Below, one piece after another: positions 1 to 5,696 of a stretch of 5,696 nt of DNA. The notes under the pieces were generated by a model. It worked only from the letters and a program-made list of their open reading frames with translations. It made no database searches and had not been told where the DNA came from. Position 1 is the first letter of the stretch; each line of letters starts with the position of its first letter. Source of the DNA: Burkholderiales bacterium (GTDB lineage: Bacteria; Pseudomonadota; Gammaproteobacteria; Burkholderiales; JAEUOS01). Made by a program: the position numbers and the translations under genes. The stretch is from positions 1 through 5,696 of the forward strand of contig CANGUJ010000281.1 in the NCBI GenBank assembly GCA_947456845.1. The letters are read 5' to 3'.

Positions 1-633
1 CGGCACATCGGGCGCCAACTGGCGCACGACGGCGAGGGTCCGCCAGTCGAAGGATTGCAGCGAAATCCGGTGGCCCATGCGATGCCGCCCGGCGGACTGC
101 AGGATCGCCTCGACCATGGCCTGGGGGGCGGCGGTGCGCTCCGGTTGCAGCGGCGAAAGCTTGGTCTCGATGTTCAGGCGCAACGCCGGGTCGCCGGTCG
201 ACGCCAGTATGGCAAGCAGGCTGTCGAGTGTGGGTATGGTTTCGCCGTCGTTGGCCTCCTGCAGGGGATAACGGGCCGCGTATGCCGAGCCCGGGCGCAG
301 GCGACCGACATCGAACTCGGATAGTTCCCGGTAGGTCACCGCACTCAGGAGGAGAGGGCGGTCAAGCCAGCGCCCGGAGGCGTCGCGCGCGATCGAGGTG
401 TTGAGCGAGTCGTCATGATGGATCACGGCCACCCCGTCGCGGGTGAGCCCGATATCGAGTTCCAGCGTGGCGACGCCTTCGGCGATGGCGCGGCGGAATC
501 CCGCCAGGGTGTTTTCCGGCGCCAACCCGCGCGCGCCGCGATGGCCCTGCAGGTCCAAAGCGGCGCCGGCGGACGCGGCCGACAGCAGGGCGAGTGCGGC
601 GAGCAGCCGGAGTGCGCGCGGAACCTGGCGCAT
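1..633 (-). CDS. Secreted glycerophosphodiester phosphodiesterase, partial (C-terminus beyond left edge)
   Basis: Hydrolyses glycerophosphodiesters to glycerol-3-phosphate and an alcohol, probably in the periplasm (known for the GDPD/GlpQ family). The visible 211 residues start with MRQVPRALRLLAALALLS, a positively charged then hydrophobic signal peptide with a likely cleavage after the SAGA near residue 24. The GDPD barrel follows at once: HRGARG at 31-36, ENT at 40-42, the metal-ligand pair E58 and D60, the catalytic HH at 72-73, IPTL at 133-136, NIETK at 154-158 and LQSF at 192-195. All active-site elements expected in this stretch are present, so it looks functional. The family is usually about 300 or more residues, so roughly a third is missing off the window. 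The ATG at 633 lies 16 bases after the MFS stop and has no clear Shine-Dalgarno, so it is probably translated by coupling as the third gene of the leftward operon. Which GDPD subfamily and substrate it serves cannot be told from here. Confidence 0.93.
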   Translation of the reverse strand, partial: MRQVPRALRLLAALALLSAASAGAALDLQGHRGARGLAPENTLAGFRRAIAEGVATLELDIGLTRDGVAVIHHDDSLNTSIARDASGRWLDRPLLLSAVTYRELSEFDVGRLRPGSAYAARYPLQEANDGETIPTLDSLLAILASTGDPALRLNIETKLSPLQPERTAAPQAMVEAILQSAGRHRMGHRISLQSFDWRTLAVVRQLAPDVP

Positions 634-649
634 GGCTGACGCGTTGTGG

Positions 650-1792
650 CTAGGCGACCGCGCCGCGCTTGCGGCCGGCGAAAGCCACGCCGGCGGCCAT
701 GCAGGCGGCGATGATCCAGAACAGCGGAATCATGCCCAGCGCGCCGCCGAGCGCGCCGAAACCGAGGGGAAGGAAGGTGTGGCTGGCGTTCATGACGGTG
801 GTACGCACGCCCACCGCCTCGCCGGCGCGGCCCGCCGGCGAGGCGCTGTGGATCAGGCTCATGACCATCGGCTGGCCGACGCCCAGGCCCAGGCCGAGGA
901 TGAAGGCGAGGGCCAGCAGGACAGGCACCAGGCTCACCAGCGGGAAAAGCAGGTAGACCACCGCGGTGATGGCCAGCGCGCCGGTCAGGGCCTGCCACTC
1001 CGTGAAATTGCGGGCGATCCACGACATGCCCGCGCGTACCACGAAGGTGGCCAGGCCGAATGACCCCATGATCAGGCCGATGGTGGAAGCGGATAGCCCG
1101 AGACGCACGCCGTAGAGGGGCACCATGAAGGTGAAAAGGTCCCATCCGACCGACAGCAGCCCGCTGACGATGAACACCGCGCGCAAAGGCGCGATGCGCA
1201 GCAGGTCGAGCACATGCGCGTTGGCGGGCGGGTCGACGCTGCGTCGGGCGGCGCGCGCACCGCGCCGCACCATCGGCCAGAGCGCCAGGGCCGCCGCCGG
1301 AAATGCCGCCAAGAGCGCGAAGGCGCGCGCGTGGCCGAAGTGATCGATGGCGAAGCCGGTGACGATGGGACCGAGCACCGACGAGGTGGAAAAGCCCAGC
1401 GCCAGCAGGCCGAAATTGCGGGCGCGGTTGGCCGGCGTGCTGGCGTGGCCGACCGCGTTGTTGATGGCGATATGCCCCATCATGAAGCCGCTCCCCAGCA
1501 GCGCGCTGGCCGCGTGCAGGCCGGCGATGGACTGCGTGAGCCAGGGCACGAGCGCCCCGGCGCTTACCATCAGCAGCGCGCCCAGGGTCGGCACGGCGGG
1601 GCCGGAGCGGTCGGTCCAGCGCCCGGTGTGCACCGACATCAGCATGGGGATGACCGCCAGCAGGGCCATCAGCATGCCGACCGTGGTGGGCGAGGCGTTG
1701 AGCGTGAGCGCGTAGAGCGACAGGGCGACGCGGCTGCCGACGAAGGTCAGGTGCGTGAGCACCATCAGGGCGATGAGAGGAAAAAGCGGCAC
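650..1792 (-). CDS. Major facilitator superfamily (MFS) transporter, substrate unknown
   Basis: Inner-membrane secondary transporter of 380 residues, about the usual length for a 12-helix MFS protein. Hydrophobic segments are spaced in two halves (roughly residues 5-175 and 203-373) joined by a basic cytoplasmic loop with RRGARAARR at 176-184. The loop between helices 2 and 3 carries a motif A variant, GRWTDRSG at 57-64. Helix 5 has GPIVTGF at 141-147, resembling motif C of drug/proton antiporters, which weakly favours export. GLGLGVGQPMVMSL at 300-313 is another MFS-like stretch. The start is a GTG at 1792-1790; the alternative ATG at residue 10 would cut into helix 1. The stop of the upstream hydrolase is 24 bases away and in the same reading frame, with eight sense codons between. 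There is no convincing Shine-Dalgarno, so reinitiation after the hydrolase is likely. Substrate cannot be assigned. Confidence 0.92.
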   Translation of the reverse strand: MPLFPLIALMVLTHLTFVGSRVALSLYALTLNASPTTVGMLMALLAVIPMLMSVHTGRWTDRSGPAVPTLGALLMVSAGALVPWLTQSIAGLHAASALLGSGFMMGHIAINNAVGHASTPANRARNFGLLALGFSTSSVLGPIVTGFAIDHFGHARAFALLAAFPAAALALWPMVRRGARAARRSVDPPANAHVLDLLRIAPLRAVFIVSGLLSVGWDLFTFMVPLYGVRLGLSASTIGLIMGSFGLATFVVRAGMSWIARNFTEWQALTGALAITAVVYLLFPLVSLVPVLLALAFILGLGLGVGQPMVMSLIHSASPAGRAGEAVGVRTTVMNASHTFLPLGFGALGGALGMIPLFWIIAACMAAGVAFAGRKRGAVA

Positions 1793-1816
1793 GCTTCGGC
1801 GGCAGGCGCAGGCGGA

Positions 1817-2713
1817 TCAGGCAACCAGAAAACGCTCGGGCGCCGCGCTGCCGCCGGCCGCGGGTTCGCGCCGCACGCGTCCCTCCCCGGCCAGCTTCAG
1901 CAGGTGGGCCAGCACCGAGCGCCCGGCCGCGTGATGCAGGCGCACGTCGACATCAGCATAGAGTCTGCGCACCATGGCGTCGATGGTGGAAAATCCGTCG
2001 GTGACGCAGGCGAGGACCTGGTTCTCGCGTTCGACGCGGTGCTCGATGAGCTGCCGGACATACGCCTGGGGCTGCCGGATCGGCGCGCCGTGGGTCGGGT
2101 AATAGGTCCGGTCGTTGCGCGCGAGCAACCTTTCCAGGCTGGCCATGTAGGCCGCCATGTCGCCGTCCGGCGGGGAGACTACCGAGGTGGACCAGCCCAT
2201 GACATGATCGCCGGTGAACAGGGCCGCCTCCTCCTCCAGGCAGTAGCACAGGTGGTTCGAGGTGTGGCCGGGCGTGGCCACCGCTGTCAGGGTCCAGCCC
2301 GGGCCGCTGACGCGGTCGCCGTCGAACAGGCGCTGCTCGGGCGCGTAATCGTAGTCCGCGCCCGCCTCGGTGGTTTCGCCCCGTTCGCCATGGGGGCCGC
2401 AGCCGACCACCCGCACCTGGCGGCGCGCGCGAATGGCGGCGGCCGCCGGGGAATGATCGAGGTGGGTATGGGTGATGACCAGATGCGTGATGCGCTCGCC
2501 CTGGAGGGCGCCGAGCAGCGCCTCGATGTGGGCGCTGTCAAGCGGGCCCGGATCGATCACCGCCACCTCGCCGCGCCCGATCACGTAGGTGCCGGTGCCC
2601 CAGGCCGTGAACGGACCGCTGTTGCGCGCCACCAGGCGCCGGATCAGCGCCGTGACGGGAATCAGGCTGCCGTAGTCGGGTTCGAATTCGCGGTTGAAGG
2701 TGATGGATGTCAT
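1817..2713 (-). CDS. Metallo-beta-lactamase-fold hydrolase, LACTB2-like
   Basis: Predicted cytoplasmic zinc hydrolase of 298 residues. It has the full metal-binding set of the superfamily: THTHLDH at 81-87 (H82, H84, D86, H87), H150 in TPGHTSNH, D169 in FTGDHVMGWS and H208 in YPTHGAP. The N-terminal GTGTYVIG (39-46) with VIDPGP (52-57) and the C-terminal helical domain after residue 225, probably winged-helix, match the LACTB2/glyoxalase II-like branch rather than true beta-lactamases; there is no signal peptide. Family members include endoribonucleases, thioesterases and hydroxyacylglutathione hydrolases, so the substrate is open. The ATG at 2713 fits the family N-terminus, although no Shine-Dalgarno is seen and the start sits inside the palindrome ATGTCATGACAT. 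It is the first gene of the leftward group and is divergent from acs across 282 bases. Confidence 0.93.
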   Translation of the reverse strand: MTSITFNREFEPDYGSLIPVTALIRRLVARNSGPFTAWGTGTYVIGRGEVAVIDPGPLDSAHIEALLGALQGERITHLVITHTHLDHSPAAAAIRARRQVRVVGCGPHGERGETTEAGADYDYAPEQRLFDGDRVSGPGWTLTAVATPGHTSNHLCYCLEEEAALFTGDHVMGWSTSVVSPPDGDMAAYMASLERLLARNDRTYYPTHGAPIRQPQAYVRQLIEHRVERENQVLACVTDGFSTIDAMVRRLYADVDVRLHHAAGRSVLAHLLKLAGEGRVRREPAAGGSAAPERFLVA

Positions 2714-2718
2714 GACAT
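2707..2718. repeat. 12-base perfect palindrome over the hydrolase start codon
   Basis: ATGTCATGACAT reads the same on both strands and covers the minus-strand ATG at 2713-2711. On the minus strand it also makes a three-codon frame ATG-TCA-TGA (2718-2710) whose stop overlaps the hydrolase start. About one such 12-base palindrome is expected by chance in a sequence of this length, so an operator role is only a possibility. Confidence 0.35.
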
Positions 2719-2725
2719 AGGGTTA

Positions 2726-2736
2726 TTGCAATGCAA
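2726..2736. repeat. 11-base inverted repeat TTGCA-A-TGCAA
   Basis: Perfect 5-base arms around one central base, 13 bases upstream of the hydrolase start in an AT-rich stretch. The position would suit an operator or part of the minus-strand promoter/leader. A smaller symmetric element, GAAC-TT-GTTC, follows at 2751-2760. Neither matches a regulator site that I can name. Confidence 0.3.
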
Positions 2737-2811
2737 AATGAAAAGTTATGGAACTTGTTCTACCCTGTAAGGCTTGTGTAAGGGAGTGACAATAACGTCA
2801 TCAGATGACTC

Positions 2812-2820
2812 GGGGGGGGG
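2812..2820. repeat. Homopolymer run of nine G
   Basis: CGGGGGGGGGT in the divergent spacer, 175 bases before the acs start and 98 bases upstream of the hydrolase start. Runs of this length are prone to slipped-strand changes during replication, and also to sequencing or assembly length errors. It lies outside any gene, so a length change would alter promoter geometry rather than a reading frame. Confidence 0.85.
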
Positions 2821-2823
2821 TAG

Positions 2824-2857
2824 CGCTTTAGTGATTTCCCCGCTTTAGTGATTTCCC
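2824..2857. repeat. Perfect tandem duplication, 2 x 17 bases
   Basis: CGCTTTAGTGATTTCCC occurs at 2824-2840 and again immediately at 2841-2857 with no mismatch; one further matching base follows. It starts three bases after the G run. Each copy ends in a C cluster that could pair with the G run. It lies roughly 70-110 bases upstream of the putative acs -10 box, a distance at which an activator could bind. Confidence 0.9.
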
Positions 2858-2924
2858 CGAATGATCAGCCCGGAGTGAAGAATCGGCAGGAGAATTGCGT
2901 AAGACCTTCGTCAGCGGGACTACT

Positions 2925-2930
2925 TATGAT
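2925..2930 (+). promoter_or_regulatory. Possible acs -10 box (TATGAT)
   Basis: TATGAT matches five of six bases of the sigma-70 consensus and lies 65 bases before the acs ATG. The sequence 16-17 bases upstream (around 2902-2908, GACCTT) is a poor -35 match. The better TTGCGT at 2895-2900 is 24 bases away, too far. If real, this would be a promoter that needs an activator. Confidence 0.3.
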
Positions 2931-2982
2931 TGTCGCAGTTTGGCCGGTCTATCGGAGCAAATGGGATACGACAACTTATCGG

Positions 2983-2987
2983 AAGGA
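2983..2987 (+). promoter_or_regulatory. acs: acs ribosome binding site
   Basis: AAGGA within GGAAGGA lies eight bases before the ATG at 2996. This decides the start: the frame stays open upstream to a TTG at 2930, but that codon has no Shine-Dalgarno and the extra 22 residues do not resemble the family. Confidence 0.85.
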
Positions 2988-2995
2988 TTCACAGG

Positions 2996-4981
<1,986 letters not shown>

Positions 4982-5006
4982 ACAGATGCACGCGCTGCGG
5001 CGCCGT

Positions 5007-5027
5007 GCGCCGGCATGCCGCCGGCGC
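5007..5027. repeat. GC-rich hairpin after acs
   Basis: GCGCCGGC and GCCGGCGC form a perfect 8-base stem around the loop ATGCC, 26 bases after the acs stop. No T-run follows, so it is not a classical intrinsic terminator; it may stabilise the 3' end of the acs message or act with Rho. Neighbouring GGCGCC sequences allow other pairings. Confidence 0.5.
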
Positions 5028-5105
5028 CGGCCTGCGCGCCTACCGGGGAGAATCCGCCACCGTTCTACAGCATGTGATAGACCAAGGGGAGTTATCGCCG
5101 CAGCG

Positions 5106-5153
5106 TGCCCACATGAGAGCGCGCGCGGTGGGCATGTGCCGCGCCGCGCGCGC
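5106..5153 (+). promoter_or_regulatory. Structured leader with two competing stems
   Basis: Stem A pairs TGCCCAC (5106-5112) with GTGGGCA (5128-5134). Stem B pairs GCGCGCGCGG (5119-5128) with CCGCGCGCGC (5144-5153), a perfect 10-base stem. The stems interleave and share base 5128, so they form either alternatives or a pseudoknot. Stem B ends 14 bases before the ribosome binding site of the next gene. The CG alternation makes some pairing likely by composition alone. No T-run follows. This is inference from complementarity only. Confidence 0.35.
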
Positions 5154-5167
5154 GACATAGGGCCATC

Positions 5168-5174
5168 GAGGAGA
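5168..5174 (+). promoter_or_regulatory. Ribosome binding site that sets a TTG start
   Basis: GAGGAGA lies six bases before the TTG at 5181. No ATG in this frame is nearby except at codon 19, which would remove most of the first membrane helix, so the TTG is preferred. Confidence 0.8.
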
Positions 5175-5180
5175 CACGGT

Positions 5181-5537
5181 TTGGACGCATTGCTTCTGCT
5201 GCAGATCGCCAAGGCGATCGCAGAGATCGCGCTCATGTTCTTCGCGGCGCGCGGGCTGTTGGTGGTCCTGTTCCTGCCCGCCCGGCACAAGCTGGAAGGC
5301 AATATCATCTATCAGCTTTTCGTCAAGGGCACCCAGCCGTTCGTCTCGCTGATGCGGCTGATCACCCCGCGCGTGGTGCTCGACCGGCACATGCCGCTTG
5401 CCGCCTGTGCCCTCCTGCTGGTGGCCTGGTTCGGCCTGTCGGTGGGCAAGCTGCAGTTGTGTACGGAGCAGCCCGAGCACCAGGCCTGCGAAGCGCTGAC
5501 CGCGGCGCGCACCGGAGTGTCCGGGGGCACGCGATGA
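5181..5537 (+). CDS. Small two-helix membrane protein, YggT-like core
   Basis: 118 residues with a TTG start, chosen from the strong ribosome binding site. Hydrophobic segments at about 3-33 (possibly with a kink at the charged E15) and 71-89 suggest an inner-membrane hairpin. The stretch between, from YQLF (44-47) through T51, P53, R59, P63, D68 and P72, follows the spacing of the conserved YggT-family loop (T-x-P, R, P, D, P). I suggest only distant resemblance. The tail after residue 90 is polar, with C94 and C103. The function is unknown; I do not recognise a named gene. It lies 199 bases after acs in the same direction and overlaps the next gene by ATGA, so it is certainly paired with that gene and perhaps also co-transcribed with acs. 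The long open frame extending upstream into acs (from 4776) is a GC shadow. Confidence 0.8.
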   Translation: MDALLLLQIAKAIAEIALMFFAARGLLVVLFLPARHKLEGNIIYQLFVKGTQPFVSLMRLITPRVVLDRHMPLAACALLLVAWFGLSVGKLQLCTEQPEHQACEALTAARTGVSGGTR

Positions 5538-5696
5538 ACCCCCTGGCGCGTTTCTATTTAGGGCTGGCTGCGCGGCTTGCCGTGCGCCTGGGCTACCTCG
5601 ACCGTGCGCTGGAATTGCACGCGGAACTCGAGAAGGCATTGGCTGCGCGGCCGGACGCCGCGCGCCATATCATGATGCAGGGTCACGTGTGGGGGC
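5534..5696 (+). CDS. Probable TPR-like helical protein, partial (C-terminus beyond right edge)
   Basis: The first 54 residues are visible, starting at the ATG that overlaps the previous TGA (ATGA). A GGGGG six bases upstream could serve as a weak ribosome binding site, but coupling is the likely mode. The residues are an amphipathic start, MNPLARFYLGLAARLAVRLG, then YLDRALELHAELEKALAARP at 21-40. The spacing of L, A and P there resembles one tetratricopeptide helix pair. A single repeat unit is too little to be sure. The coupling suggests that it works with the membrane protein, for instance as a cytoplasmic scaffold, but this is inference. Confidence 0.7.
   Translation, partial: MNPLARFYLGLAARLAVRLGYLDRALELHAELEKALAARPDAARHIMMQGHVWG

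Larger units (their letters stand above)
2714..2995. promoter_or_regulatory. Divergent intergenic control region (hydrolase operon / acs)
   Basis: 282 bases with no supported gene, markedly more AT-rich in its hydrolase-proximal and acs-proximal parts than the flanking coding DNA. It must hold the promoters of both directions. From left to right it contains the palindromes at 2707-2718, 2726-2736 and 2751-2760, nine consecutive G at 2812-2820, a tandem 17-base duplication at 2824-2857, a possible sigma-70 -10 box for acs at 2925-2930, and the acs ribosome binding site. I could not find a convincing -35/-10 pair for the minus strand, nor a GG-N10-GC sigma-54 element for acs. Confidence 0.7.

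Noticed and set aside
423..1145. Minus-strand open frame of 240 codons overlapping the transporter and diesterase
   Set aside because: It runs in another frame of two supported genes on the same strand and has Arg/Pro-rich nonsense composition.
1214..2770. Plus-strand open frame of 518 codons opposite the hydrolase and transporter genes
   Set aside because: It has a low-complexity G/R/A/H-rich composition, covers two well-supported genes on the other strand, and lacks any recognisable motif; this is typical of antisense frames in high-GC DNA.
2942..2958. Possible sigma-54 promoter before acs (TGGCC ... GAGC)
   Set aside because: The GG and GC are 13 bases apart rather than 10.
2930..2995. 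N-terminal extension of acs from a TTG
   Set aside because: There is no Shine-Dalgarno at the TTG, the AAGGA before 2996 is strong, and the 22 extra residues do not resemble the family.
5007..5027. Intrinsic terminator for acs
   Set aside because: The stem is strong but no T-run follows, so it is listed only as a hairpin.

Overview
The window reads as a chromosomal segment of a high-GC betaproteobacterium. The codon use (strong G/C at third positions) and the sequence of the acetyl-CoA synthetase suggest Burkholderiales, most likely the Bordetella/Achromobacter group. This is recognition from memory, not a database match.

Layout: three genes run leftward (minus strand) from about 2713 to the left edge. 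They encode a LACTB2-like metallo-beta-lactamase-fold hydrolase, an MFS transporter with a GTG start, and a secreted glycerophosphodiester phosphodiesterase cut by the left edge. The gaps of 24 and 16 bases suggest one operon. Three genes run rightward (plus strand) from 2996 to the right edge: acetyl-CoA synthetase (acs), a 118-residue two-helix membrane protein starting at a TTG, and the first 54 residues of a probable TPR-type helical protein whose start overlaps the previous stop (ATGA).

The 282-base divergent spacer (2714-2995) carries the control regions of both directions. It has a run of nine G, an exact tandem duplication of 17 bases just beside it, short palindromes near the hydrolase start, and a strong acs ribosome binding site. 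The 199-base gap after acs holds GC-rich inverted repeats, two of which cannot form together as simple hairpins, directly before the membrane-protein ribosome binding site.

Working together: acs activates acetate to acetyl-CoA in the cytoplasm. The diesterase probably acts in the periplasm on glycerophosphodiesters, and the MFS protein exports or imports an unknown solute. No metabolic link between the two divergent groups can be read from the sequence. Most of the window is ordinary housekeeping or accessory metabolism. The parts worth a second look are the repeat-rich divergent spacer, the YggT-like small membrane protein coupled to the helical-repeat protein, and the structured leader in front of it. 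I see no phage, insertion sequence, CRISPR, tRNA or rRNA.
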